NCBI GenBank assembly: GCA_947179485.1
Contig: OX359248.1
Span: forward strand, 48,060,847-48,124,846
Reading direction: 5' to 3'
DNA length: 64,000 nt
Source: Allacma fusca
Lineage: Eukaryota > Arthropoda > Collembola > Symphypleona > Sminthuridae
The first letter of the stretch is position 1; every line of letters starts with the position of its first letter. The translations under genes were made by a program, and so were the position numbers. Under the pieces are notes generated by a model that was given only the letters and a program-made list of their open reading frames with translations, had not been told where the DNA came from and did no database searches. Positions 41,181 to 51,320 of the stretch are shown here, piece after piece.

Positions 41181-41757
41181 TAACACGGACATTGGATCCA
41201 ACTTCATTTGCAAATACATGTTCTATGCTCAGCAAAATTCATGAACAACCCTTCAATTACAACAGAGTTTTATTCCATACACAACACATACAACTCCCAT
41301 TTCGGAGTCGTTTTCAAATCCAACATTCAATATACTAGATAATGCTACTCTAGGTTCACTGACCTCTCTTGACCTCAAAATTTTCTGTCATTATACGCGA
41401 AAATTTTTGGCGTGACCCGTATACGACAGGACCACCCGAGGGTTTCCCCCCAAACCCCCCCTAAGTGGAAGGCCACCCCTCCCTCACGGAGTGACCCTCC
41501 CCCATTGAGAATCAGCCCTTCTAAAAAGAATCACATGATTCCCTATCTTCTTCAACTACTCAGAAGTACTGTATCAAGAAAAAACTACAGAAATTCAATA
41601 ATAATAATCCGTGACTTTCAAAAAAGGTCACGTCCTCAGAAATCTGTCTCCATTCCGTGTACAATGAACTTGTTCCACATTATTAAACACTAGATTGCCA
41701 TTACCAGGCAAAGGTCCCCGAGTCACTCTGAGCACTTGGACCGCAATTTAATTAATT
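41181..41757. other. Gypsy 3' internal region up to the BEL insertion
   Basis: No credible gene. At about 41445-41503 there is a strongly C-rich stretch (runs of 5-7 C), unusual in this AT-rich window, which gives G-quadruplex potential on the minus strand. The last five bases before the BEL LTR (41758-41762, GTAAC) are its target duplication. Confidence 0.6.
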
Positions 41758-41762
41758 GTAAC

Positions 41763-42608
41763 TGTTCAGGCTACATTTGCGTAAACTCCATTTGTATGCT
41801 TTAGCTGGAGCCCAGCTCCTGCCTTTTAACTCATTTACCTTTTATTTTACTGATTATGCGTGCATTTGTTACAATGTCAACTTCGTGAGGCTCCTCAACT
41901 CGAATACCAATATAAGTACTTTTCTTACCTGGACAGTATTCTAATCATTTTTCCTTTAGCCCTGCAACCTACTGAGTGAGTTTAACCATCGGTCAAGCTC
42001 AACTCCTCATATACAATCATTCTTGTATGTATGTATGTACTAATTTTATATGCCTCATCTCATATGTATTTTAACCTAGTTAAGCGCTACACCAATGTAT
42101 AGTAAATTACTCCTTATTCATAATTATTGGATTGTAATACTTTTTCCTCAAAAACACAAAGAACCTCAACCTATAAAAAGGCTCCGAGAATACAACTCGG
42201 AGAGCACTTCTTCTCCAGCCTTCCTATTGTAAGGACCTCAAGTAGTGGGTGTCCTGGCTCCAATTTCCTACTCCTTACGCTGTGTAATTCTACCGCTTGA
42301 CATTACCACGTATTTTTACGCTGTGTAATTCTACGGCTTGACATTACCACGTATTTTACCATAATTGACCCATCTCAAGTTAACATTGGAGTGATTCCTT
42401 TCCAAGGCTCCGTAATTAAATTGTACCCTTTAAACTTAGTGTTTGTAGTAACTATTCTTGTTTTGCAGTAATTAAATTGAGTCTAATTGAGGTTTAACCT
42501 ATTGTTGTTTGCTCCACTTTATTACAACACATTTGCTCCATCTTTCCATCTCATACCATAAGTCTCTCATCTATCAGGAACATAAGTTATCCCGTTTCTA
42601 ACGAAACA
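41763..42608 (+). repeat. BEL 5' LTR
   Basis: 846 bp, TGTTCAGG...CGAAACA. Contains TATAAAAAG at 42172-42180 and a 41-bp direct repeat at about 42278-42358 (TACGCTGTGTAATTCTAC unit). Five substitutions separate it from the 3' LTR. Confidence 0.97.
42172..42202 (+). promoter_or_regulatory. BEL LTR TATA box and adjacent hairpin
   Basis: TATAAAAAG at 42172-42180 is followed two bases later by a perfect inverted repeat CTCCGAG (42182-42188) / CTCGGAG (42196-42202) with a 7-base loop. The same arrangement is in the 3' LTR. Confidence 0.6.
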
Positions 42609-42613
42609 TTTTT

Positions 42614-42633
42614 TGGTCCTTCGAACCGGATCC
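42614..42633 (+). promoter_or_regulatory. BEL primer-binding site, tRNA-Tyr type
   Basis: Five bases after the LTR, TGGTCCTTCGAACCGGATCC is complementary to the 3' end of a metazoan tRNA-Tyr (acceptor strand ...TCGAAGGA plus CCA), with at most a couple of mismatches in the T-arm as I recall that tRNA. Confidence 0.75.
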
Positions 42634-42710
42634 AGTGTAGATCAGAGCCGATTGCACTGAACCCTTTCCTTTAGTTTTAATTTGTGTTCCTGTCGAGAGG
42701 AACTTACAAT

Positions 42711-45700
42711 ATGTCTCTCCCCAGTGAGAAAAACCTCCGCGGCGCCCAGTCGTCCGTTAAGGGTCGATTCACCATCCTTGAGAAGGAAATTGCAAATCGG
42801 GGGATACTGAAGTTTTCCCGGGTAAGGTACGACGCCCTCCTGAAGCAAATCCAAACGGGTTGGAGTAACTTCGAAACAGCCAACAGTCAGCTCTACGTTT
42901 ACCTTGCTGATGATGCTGCGGAAACTGTCCAAGAGAAAGAGGTCAGCGATCTCAGTTCTCGCTACCTGAAGTTACTGGAGGACCTGGAAAACCTCAAACC
43001 AGACGCCATTCCTAGCACATCTAGTACAAAGGTGAAGCTACCCGACCTGGAAGTTCCTGTGTTCCATGGGGAACTTGAGAAGTGGACTTCCTTCTATGAC
43101 CTGTTTTGCGCAGCAGTTCATAGCCAAAGTGGATTGAGCCCTTCCCAGAAGCTTCAATACCTGAAGACCTCACTGAAGGGGGAAGCGGAATCAATCATTG
43201 GCCATCTAACCATCACCGACAGCAACTACACTGAGGCGTGGACGCTGCTAAAGGAACGCTTTGACAATAAGCGTGAGATCATTGAGGCTCATCTCAATCG
43301 TCTCATCAACCAACCCATTATGAAGGAGGAATCTGGAACCGCTCTACGTCGACTAATCGACGTCTCCAGAGAATGCATCCAAGCATTAAGTGTCCTCAAA
43401 GTACCTACCGATCATTGGGATGCCTGGCTTGTCTACACCTTGAAGGACAAGTTGGACCCTGAAACTCGCCGCCAGTGGATTCTTTCTCTGAAGAGCACGG
43501 AAATGCCCACCTTTAAGGAATTCTGCGAATTCATCTCCCAGCGTACCCGTGCAGTAACCGAATCCACCAGCACCAAACCTATCGCCTCTAAGTCCAACGG
43601 TGGTACCAACTCCAAAACGAAGTCTGTCTCCTCCAACCATGGCACCACCGACTCCAAATGTAAGGTTTGTAAAGATCAATTTCATCCTCTCTTCAAGTGT
43701 TCGACTTTCCAAAAGTGGTCAGTCAAGGAGCGAAGGGACTATGTCAAGTCCAAGAACCTGTGCTTCAATTGCTTTAGCACCAACCACAAGAGCCAAGCTT
43801 GTGGGAACAAGACCAGTTGCAAGAAGTGCAACAAGCGCCATCACACGATGGTACACACGGAATTGCCTTCTGATACTCAAGGGGCAGGAGAGACGGCTGC
43901 AACCCATCACGTTGCAAAGAACGAGTCGACCACGACCCATGTTCTCCTCCCCACGGCAGTCGTCAACGTGGAGGACTCCAAAGGAAACCTCCACGCCGTC
44001 CGAGCCCTGTTAGACAGCGGATCTGAAGTTAGCTTCGTGGCTGAACGGATCGTCAAGCAGCTCGGATTGAAGACTCGCACCACCAACATCTCAGTAAGTG
44101 GAGTTTCTAATGTCACCGTGGGTTCGTCCCACAAACTAGCCCATGTTCCTCTTTCGTCCCGTGTATACTCGTACCGCACAACCCTTGAAGCCTTAGTCAT
44201 GCCAAAGGTAACAGGCAGACTCCCAGGTACGAAGAACCCACTCGCGGACATGGAACACCTCCGAGGTCTCCGTTTGGCGGATCCATTCTTCTTCAAACCT
44301 GAAGAAGTTGACCTCATCATAGGCGCAGAACTGTTCTCTGCATTATTAAGGACAACCGCAAAAATCTCTGGACCTCCAGGATTTCCTGACGCGGTTGACA
44401 CCATGTTTGGATGGGTCGTTTTAGGTGTTGATTCGTCAACAAGTTCACGACCATCCGTAACATCCCACCACGCCAGTTGCGACTTAACCAACGCCGTTGA
44501 AAGGTTTTGGGAACTCGAGTCTGTTCCACCTGAGGTAGTTGAGTCCAACGAATCCGCGTTAGCCGAAGACCACTTCAAGTCCACGTACCAAAGAGTTCCT
44601 GACGGTCGCTACATGGTGAGGCTTCCCCTGAAGCCAAACACTCCTGCCCTTGGTCCGTCAAGATACAATGCCGTTCGTCGCCTTCACCAAATGGAGAAAA
44701 GGTTCTCCAAGGACCCCTTGTTCCAACAACAATACATTGCTGCCATGAAGGAGTACCAAGCAATGGGGTACATGGTGAAGGTTCCTACTAAGGATTCGAC
44801 CATCGAATCACCCTCCACATACTACATGCCACATCATGGAGTGGTAAAAGCCTCCAGCAGTACCACACAACTCCGTGTCGTTTTTGATTCATCAGCCAAG
44901 TCCTCTTCAGGAGTGTCATTGAATGACAAGCTCCTTGTAGGACCTAAGACCCAGGAAGACTTGCTGTCACACCTTCTCAGATTCCGTATGTGGAAATACG
45001 CCATATCAACTGACATCAAGCAGATGTACCATCAATTCCAAGTACATCCCAATGACCAGCCATTGCAAAGAGTTGTTTGGCGCGAGGATCCCCAAGGCCC
45101 AATTGAAGATTGGCACATTACCGTTGTCACGTTTGGAAACTGTGCCTCACCTTTCCTCGCCACTCGAGCTCTCAACCAACTTGCAATGGACGAGATGGAC
45201 TCTTTGCCAGCAGCATGTAAGGTAATGCTCCACGATGTTTATGTGGACAATATCATGACCGGTGAAGATGACATAGCCCGGGCACTCGCCATTCAAGATG
45301 AACTGCTCCAGCTGAGCAGCCGGGGGAGAATTCAACTACGTAAATGGATCTCCAACGACGCTGCCCTTCTAAGCCGACTCGACCCAAGCCTGTGTGAAAC
45401 CAAGTTTCCGATGGATATGTATCCAGATGATACATTCAGCACACTTGGTCTCAATTGGAATCCCTTGTCTGACTCGTTTTGCTTCTCCGTAAGGACACCG
45501 TGTAATCAGGGAACCCACACCAAGAGATCCTTCCTATCGGGCGTCTCTAAGATATTTGACCCCATGGGTTGGCTTTCCCCTGTGACCATCAAAATGAAGA
45601 TCTTGTTCCAGTCTTTATGGCAAGAAGACATATCCTGGGATGACCCATTACCCGAAAACGTTTTGTCATCTTGGATGACGATTCTTCAAACGCTGAAGTC

Positions 45701-47807
45701 AGTTGCAAGCATCAAGATTCCGCGCCACGCCAAGCTCTCATCCTTCAAACTGGAACTCCTCGGGTTTTGTGACGCATCTGAAAAGGCATACGCAGCTGCC
45801 GTATATCTAAGATCAGTGAATGCCGGTCAAGTCTCCATCAACCTTCTCATTGCCAAGACTCGTGTAGCACCAAAGAAGCATGAGACACTACCTCGTCTGG
45901 AGCTTTGTGGTGCACTCCTCCTAGTCAAGTTACTGGACACGGTCAAAAGTCACCTTCGACACCCTATCGAAGAGACACATCTTTGGACTGATTCCACGAT
46001 TGTCCTGTCCTGGATAGCTGATCCTTCCAACTGGAAAACCTTCGTATCCAATCGGATATCAACCATTGTCAAGTCTTATCCGAGATCATGCTGGCACCAT
46101 GTCAGAAGTCACGACAATCCAGCAGATTGTGCGTCTCGTGGCATCAACCCTAACGAGTTAGAAGATCACCCACTTTGGTGGCACGGCCCATCCTGGTGTG
46201 TGGATCCGTCGTTTAACTTTGCCAGCGAGTGCAAAATTGAAAAGCCCTTAGTCATACCGGAACTCCGGACTGTAAGGACCCACGCGGTCACAACCGATAC
46301 ATCGATCCTCGAAAGATACTCTTCTCTACAAACTCTCATTCGAGTTGTAGCAGCATGTCTCCGAGTTTCTCCGAAGAAGAGAGTCAGGGACCCTATGTCG
46401 GAGTTCTCAGTTAATGAACTCCACATTGCCCTACAGCGATGCATCATGTCTGCCCAAATGGCTGAATTTCCAAAGGAGATAGCTGCCTGCCAGAATAAAT
46501 CTCCACTACCACGCAAAAGTAAGATACTTTCCCTCAGCCCATTTCTAGATACAACCGGCCTTCTCCGCGTAGGCGGCCGGCTTCGCCACTCCAACCTTCC
46601 AGAAGATCGAAAGTTTCCTATACTGCTCCCTAGCAAGGGTAACCTCACGCAGTTGATCATTCGTGATGATCACCGTCGAGGACTCCACGCAGGTCCACAA
46701 TTGCTACTATCAATGCGCATGCAAAGATACTGGATCATCCGCGGTCGCGCAGTAGTCAAGACCTTCGTCCAGAAATGTGTAACCTGCTTTCGTCACCGCG
46801 CTGCAACCGCATCGCAAAAGATGGGTGATTTGCCACCAATGAGGGCGAATCAATCCCGGGCATTCCTCAAGACTGGTGTCGACTTTGCGGGTCCATTCAC
46901 TCTGAAGAGATCGTTTGGACCAAGAAACACCCAGACTTTCAAGTCATACGTTTGCGTTTTCGTCTGCTTCACAACCCATGCAATCCATCTGGAACCAGTC
47001 AGCGACCTGACTACCGATGCCTTCATTGCAGCCTTGAAACGGTTTGTCTCTCGTCGCGGACTGTGTTCTGATATCTCCAGTGATTGCGGAACCAACTTCG
47101 TGGGAGCCGACAAGGAGCTGCAGAAAGACTTGGAAGTTCTGCGAACATCCGAAAGTCTTTGCAAGGTAACCAGCTCGCTTTCTTCCGTAAGCATCAGGTG
47201 GCACTTCAATCCACCATCCGCTCCTCATTTCGGAGGCCTCTGGGAAGCTGGAGTGAAGCTTGTTAAGAACCACATGAAGCGCGTGATTGGAACTACCACC
47301 CTTAACTTCGAGGAGTTGACAACTGTGCTTGCACAGATCGAGGCATGTGTCAACTCTCGCCCCATCTCACCGTTATCCACAGACCCGGAAGACCTCTCCG
47401 CGCTTACACCAGGTCATTTCCTTATTGGCCAACCGCTCAACTCTGTTCCCGAACCAGATCTCACTGAATTAAAGATCACCCGATTGTCTCGTTGGCAACT
47501 GTGTCAACAACTCACACAGGAGTTCTGGAAACGCTGGCACACAGAGTACCTTGCCACTCTTCAACAACGTCCTAAATGGGCCTCAGCAGAGGACAACATC
47601 ACGATCGGGACCTTAGTTTTGATTAAGGATGACCGACCACCGTCTCTTAAGTGGAAACTTGGTCGCGTTACCGAAGTTCATCCCGGCAAAGATAACCTCG
47701 TGCGGGTTGTAACGCTCAAGACATCCGACGGAGAGCTGAAGAGACCCGTAGCTAAGCTATGCCCACTTCCGCTTGCCGATGAATCCGACACATCCAACGG
47801 TTGTTGA
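42711..47807 (+). CDS. BEL/Pao Gag-Pol polyprotein (1,698 codons, uninterrupted)
   Basis: Start chosen at the first ATG (42711); the open frame extends 27 bases upstream. Domains: Gag-like DUF1759 region (about 109-260), CCHC knuckles (first Cys about 317 and 351, with a further Cys/His group near 380), retropepsin-like protease with D-S-G at 435-437, Pao-type reverse transcriptase (about 690-960), RNase H with D1021, E1064, D1094 and D1139, integrase zinc finger, integrase core D1391, D1458 and E1512, and the C-terminal DUF5641-like tail. The length is normal for the group. The oddity is the RT motif at 844-847, Y-V-D-N, where the second catalytic Asp is Asn. That would be expected to disable polymerisation unless the family tolerates it. 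The codon bias is more GC-rich than the surroundings. Confidence 0.95.
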   Translation: MSLPSEKNLRGAQSSVKGRFTILEKEIANRGILKFSRVRYDALLKQIQTGWSNFETANSQLYVYLADDAAETVQEKEVSDLSSRYLKLLEDLENLKPDAIPSTSSTKVKLPDLEVPVFHGELEKWTSFYDLFCAAVHSQSGLSPSQKLQYLKTSLKGEAESIIGHLTITDSNYTEAWTLLKERFDNKREIIEAHLNRLINQPIMKEESGTALRRLIDVSRECIQALSVLKVPTDHWDAWLVYTLKDKLDPETRRQWILSLKSTEMPTFKEFCEFISQRTRAVTESTSTKPIASKSNGGTNSKTKSVSSNHGTTDSKCKVCKDQFHPLFKCSTFQKWSVKERRDYVKSKNLCFNCFSTNHKSQACGNKTSCKKCNKRHHTMVHTELPSDTQGAGETAATHHVAKNESTTTHVLLPTAVVNVEDSKGNLHAVRALLDSGSEVSFVAERIVKQLGLKTRTTNISVSGVSNVTVGSSHKLAHVPLSSRVYSYRTTLEALVMPKVTGRLPGTKNPLADMEHLRGLRLADPFFFKPEEVDLIIGAELFSALLRTTAKISGPPGFPDAVDTMFGWVVLGVDSSTSSRPSVTSHHASCDLTNAVERFWELESVPPEVVESNESALAEDHFKSTYQRVPDGRYMVRLPLKPNTPALGPSRYNAVRRLHQMEKRFSKDPLFQQQYIAAMKEYQAMGYMVKVPTKDSTIESPSTYYMPHHGVVKASSSTTQLRVVFDSSAKSSSGVSLNDKLLVGPKTQEDLLSHLLRFRMWKYAISTDIKQMYHQFQVHPNDQPLQRVVWREDPQGPIEDWHITVVTFGNCASPFLATRALNQLAMDEMDSLPAACKVMLHDVYVDNIMTGEDDIARALAIQDELLQLSSRGRIQLRKWISNDAALLSRLDPSLCETKFPMDMYPDDTFSTLGLNWNPLSDSFCFSVRTPCNQGTHTKRSFLSGVSKIFDPMGWLSPVTIKMKILFQSLWQEDISWDDPLPENVLSSWMTILQTLKSVASIKIPRHAKLSSFKLELLGFCDASEKAYAAAVYLRSVNAGQVSINLLIAKTRVAPKKHETLPRLELCGALLLVKLLDTVKSHLRHPIEETHLWTDSTIVLSWIADPSNWKTFVSNRISTIVKSYPRSCWHHVRSHDNPADCASRGINPNELEDHPLWWHGPSWCVDPSFNFASECKIEKPLVIPELRTVRTHAVTTDTSILERYSSLQTLIRVVAACLRVSPKKRVRDPMSEFSVNELHIALQRCIMSAQMAEFPKEIAACQNKSPLPRKSKILSLSPFLDTTGLLRVGGRLRHSNLPEDRKFPILLPSKGNLTQLIIRDDHRRGLHAGPQLLLSMRMQRYWIIRGRAVVKTFVQKCVTCFRHRAATASQKMGDLPPMRANQSRAFLKTGVDFAGPFTLKRSFGPRNTQTFKSYVCVFVCFTTHAIHLEPVSDLTTDAFIAALKRFVSRRGLCSDISSDCGTNFVGADKELQKDLEVLRTSESLCKVTSSLSSVSIRWHFNPPSAPHFGGLWEAGVKLVKNHMKRVIGTTTLNFEELTTVLAQIEACVNSRPISPLSTDPEDLSALTPGHFLIGQPLNSVPEPDLTELKITRLSRWQLCQQLTQEFWKRWHTEYLATLQQRPKWASAEDNITIGTLVLIKDDRPPSLKWKLGRVTEVHPGKDNLVRVVTLKTSDGELKRPVAKLCPLPLADESDTSNGC

Positions 47808-47823
47808 ATAACACCAATTATTC

Positions 47824-47836
47824 AAGGCCCGGAGAA
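47824..47836 (+). promoter_or_regulatory. BEL polypurine tract
   Basis: AAGGCCCGGAGAA abuts the 3' LTR and should prime plus-strand DNA synthesis. The purine run is broken by CCC. Confidence 0.6.
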
Positions 47837-48682
47837 TGTTCAGGCTACATTTGCGTAAACTCCATTTGTATGTTTTAGCTGGAGCCCAGCTCCTGCTTTT
47901 TAACTCATTTACCTTTTATTTTACTGATTATGCGTGCATTTGTTACAATGTCAACTTCGTGAGGCTCCTCAACTCGAATACCAATATAAGTACTTTTCTT
48001 ACCTGGACAGTATTCTAATCATTTTTCCTTTAGCCCTGCAACCTACTGAGTGAGTTTAACCATCGGTCAAGCTCAACTCCTCATATACAATCATTCTTGT
48101 ATGTATGTATGTACTAATTTTATATGCCTCATCTCATATGTATTTTAACCTAGTTAAGCGCTACACCAATGTATAGTAAATTACTCCTTATTCATAATTA
48201 TTGGATTGTAATACTTTTTCCTCAAAAACACAAAGAACCTCAACCTATAAAAAGGCTCCGAGAATACAACTCGGAGAGCACTTCTTCTCCAGCCTTCCTA
48301 TTGTAAGGACCTCAAGTAGTGGGTGTCCTGGCTCCAATTTCCTACTCCTTACGCTGTGTAATTCTACGGCTTGACATTACCACGTATTTTTACGCTGTGT
48401 AATTCTACGGCTTGACATTACCACGTATTTTACCATAATTGACCCATCTCAAGTTAACATTGGAGTGATTCCTTTCCAAGGCTCCGTAATTAAATTGTAC
48501 CCTTTAAACTTAGTGTTTGTAGTAACTATTCTTGTTTTGCAGTAATTAAATTGAGTCTAATTGAGGTTTAACCTATTGTTGTTTGCTCCACTTTATTACA
48601 ACACATTTGCTCCATCTTTCCATCTCATACCATTAGTCCCTCATCTATCAGGAACATAAGTTATCCCGTTTCTAACGAAACA
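47837..48682 (+). repeat. BEL 3' LTR
   Basis: 846 bp, 5 differences from the 5' LTR. Followed by GTAAC, the second copy of the target duplication. The ORF 47836-48018 lies in the LTR and is not a gene. Confidence 0.97.
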
Positions 48683-48704
48683 GTAACCCTCAAGCATCTA
48701 TTGC

Positions 48705-49499
48705 TCATAATGTGAACACAAAATACATTGTACAGTGACCAACTTCATAAACAGATTCCCCGGATCTACGAATTGCAAGGGCAAGACAACCGCAGACCCA
48801 TACTCCTAACAAAAATACAAAATACAAGAAAGAAAAGAAGAACACTGTACGAAGAACAAATAATATTAACTGGAACTTCACAAATTCTTCAATGATGACC
48901 AGCGCTAGCACACAGATTCCCGTTGTCACCCTGTAACATTACAAACACAGCGTTATAATTTTTTCTGAGAATAATACTAATGTGCAAATTTCTTTCTGAG
49001 TTCCAGCAAAATTGCCCACTCACTATTGCAGAATTCACAACATGACCCACATTCAGGGATGTTCAGGTCAGCACCCTCTATGATGACAGCTCCAACTGCA
49101 ACCACACATGGGACGCCATGACATTTGCAAGTCATCTAAATTCAAGAAAAATACAAAACAAAATATTATATTTAATTACTAGCAATTTTTCCTAGCTTCA
49201 CAAACACTTTCACATAATTCTCACACATCACATTCTTATATTACACACTTAGCAATTTTTGTCTTACTTCTATACCTATGTACTGTGCGCTGCAGCTCCC
49301 AACACATTTTTCTTCATTTCCAGAAATTGTAATTGATCACTACATTTCGTCACTTCCAATTAGACACCCTGTATACACACAAAAATTCTGTAACTTCTAT
49401 TATACACACACTTTAATTTCATACTATAAGCTCCTTTTCCATTCCAATCTCAAAAAACCCAATAGAAAAATTATTACTCACCGTGTATGAAGTCTCCAT
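48705..49499 (-). CDS. Possible antisense spliced membrane-protein gene in the Gypsy 3' region
   Basis: On the minus strand three pieces join into a 119-codon frame: 49482-49499 (ATG and five codons, donor GTGAGT), 49020-49135 (acceptor TTTAG; Cys-rich, eight Cys; donor GTGGGC, with a better GTGAGT 4 bases upstream that gives a stop), and 48705-48930 (acceptor TTACAG; two strongly hydrophobic segments, likely membrane-spanning). I recognise no family. An antisense gene could keep its introns through retrotransposition because the genomic RNA is sense. Alternatives are a captured host gene fragment or chance open frames. The splice model rests on my reading alone. Confidence 0.3.
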
Positions 49500-49643
49500 C
49501 TTTTAAATCTCTCCTCCAAATTGTACTCCAAATGAACTTCAGAATTCTGAGGACTGAATTTTCTGCCACTCCAGGAAGTTTATACAAACATTTACGCTAA
49601 TACTGCACAATTTTGATGTTATTTTAAAGAAAAATACAGTTTT

Positions 49644-49865
49644 ATGTATATTCTATATGTTAAAATGATAATATTTCAAAGAATAATATTTGCAGAGCTA
49701 AAAAGTTTTATTCAACTCCAGTGGAAAAAGTTCAAGCAAAGAAAACGCGAAGAAGACTACAAGAAACTACGTCGTCCCGGTCCAAATTGGGAACGGCCTA
49801 AAATATCAACAACAGCAAACAATTCCATGACAAAGCTCGACATTTTCCATTACCTAACATTTTAA
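49644..49865 (+). other. Small plus-strand ORF next to the Gypsy 3' LTR
   Basis: A 74-codon frame with a basic stretch (KFKQRKREEDYKKLRRPG), preceded by a splice-acceptor-like ATATTTGCAG at about 49688-49697. It may be a remnant of a third Gypsy ORF. No domain recognised. No ordinary polypurine tract is visible before the 3' LTR; instead AAACAAT...ATTGTTT forms a hairpin at about 49864-49883. Confidence 0.25.
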
Positions 49866-49899
49866 ACAATAGGGACATTGTTTCCTATTCCTCGTAGAA

Positions 49900-50456
49900 T
49901 GTTAACCAATATTTAGCTTTATGACTCTCAATACATGTAATGATAACATCAGCATACATATCTATACTACCCAGTTGTAAAAACATATGAAATTACGTTA
50001 GGTACCGGCCCTAACTTAATATTATTGGTCAAAATGAAAACTAAAGAAAATACTGGAGGTGGGCTCTTGTGTGCTCACCTCCGTATAAAACTTCGTGCCT
50101 CCGAAGGCACGAAGAGGAGAGTAACTTCAGAACCCAAGCTAAGCTGAACAAGCAGATCGGGCGTGAGACAAGAACTTTACTGTGTAGCCATACTCGCATA
50201 ATATCAATAAAGACTATACACGAGTGAGAATTCCGTATTACTGCATACGCATCTTATTTTCGTATCTCTCTCCATACATTGAGAGTGAACCCGCAATCCC
50301 TCACTCCAAGTGTGTGAATCTCTACCGTCTACACATTTCCCCGTCATTCTCTCTCTCAATTCCTAGTTTTCCTAATTTAATTCCATTATATTGGCTCCCT
50401 TTCATTTTCCTCCGAGGGCAAAGTGATAACATTCCATAACAACATTAATATTAACA
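49900..50456 (+). repeat. Gypsy 3' LTR
   Basis: 557 bp, same length as the 5' LTR, two substitutions. Followed by ATAC (50457-50460), matching ATAC before the 5' LTR. Confidence 0.97.
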
Positions 50457-50460
50457 ATAC

Positions 50461-51320
50461 GGTAAAATAATTTTTAAGAAGTTGCTTTTAAAGGAGATGT
50501 GCCCAGGTCTGTGTACGTGCCCAGGTTTGTCCCCTAAAAAAGCAACCTATATGCTTTTACCCATACCTCAAAAAGTGACTTTCTCAGATAACTCGTGAAC
50601 CAATGGTCGTACTTGAAATGTCAAAGGCTTAAAGTCAATGGGAATGCAAGGTGAATCTCCATGAATTTTTACAATCGCATAGCCCGTAAGGTTTGTCATT
50701 CCTTTGCAAAAATTAACAAACAATTAACACCAAATTCCTAAAACAAAACCCGTGGCCTCCGTTCATTTAGCATTGCAAGCTAGAAAAGTGTGTTCCACCC
50801 CTTGGAACTACATGAAATTTTTCAGGAGGGTGCCTTTAGTAACTAGGACCTTAGTATTAAACATTTGGAACTGGGATCTTTAAGGGATCAGCCCTTAAAT
50901 ATAGTTTTTCTTAAACCTGTTGTCAACAACATTTTTAACTTTCATAAATTCTTGCAATCTAAACGATAAAAAAATTTATAATGTATAATCGTCTATTAAA
51001 TTATTAAAATCTTAAACTTGATACTATTCAGCTAAGCTGACGTATCTTCATAATATATGCTGCAATCTAAGCAAGCCACAATAATTCCCTCAAACTAAAA
51101 GTGCCGATCGGGATATACAACTGATATTGAACAACTAATATAGCTAACCAACAGACTATGAAAGACATCCAGAGATTAAGGGATATTTTAGTTTAATATT
51201 GTTTATGGTTTAAATAAATAATTTGTTTTCCTGTGTTGTTAACACTACTGGACGTGAATATCATTTTCCCCCTTAGCATTGGATACCATTGTAATGTTTT
51301 TGCATCAAAAAGTTGAAAAT
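50461..51320. other. Intergenic DNA, nothing recognised
   Basis: AT-rich unique sequence to the right of the Gypsy insertion. No ORF with a domain, no RNA gene and no clear repeat. Confidence 0.5.

Larger units (their letters stand above)
41763..48682 (+). mobile_element. BEL/Pao LTR retrotransposon nested in the Gypsy element
   Basis: 6,920 bp with 846-bp LTRs (41763-42608 and 47837-48682) differing at 5 positions. Flanked by the 5-bp target duplication GTAAC (41758-41762 and 48683-48687). One long uninterrupted polyprotein gene fills the middle. The tRNA-Tyr-type primer site and a purine-rich tract are in place. Same orientation as the host Gypsy element. BEL/Pao identity comes from the domain set and order, and 5-bp duplications are usual for the group. 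Confidence 0.97.
33283..50456 (+). mobile_element. Ty3/Gypsy-type LTR retrotransposon, interrupted by a BEL element
   Basis: Two 557-bp LTRs in direct orientation (33283-33839 and 49900-50456) bracket gag and pol in the Ty3/Gypsy order: protease, reverse transcriptase, RNase H, integrase. The LTRs start TG and end CA. They are flanked by the 4-bp target duplication ATAC (33279-33282 and 50457-50460). Removing the nested BEL element and its 5-bp duplication gives about 10.25 kb. The coding part is defective (four frameshifts, six internal stops, an RNase H deletion, no gag ATG), yet the LTRs differ at only 2 of 557 positions. Confidence 0.95.

Noticed and set aside
43386-47273. Minus-strand and alternate-frame ORFs inside the BEL polyprotein (up to 225 codons)
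   Set aside because: Shadows of the 1,698-codon gene in GC-richer coding DNA. No domains and no independent start signals.
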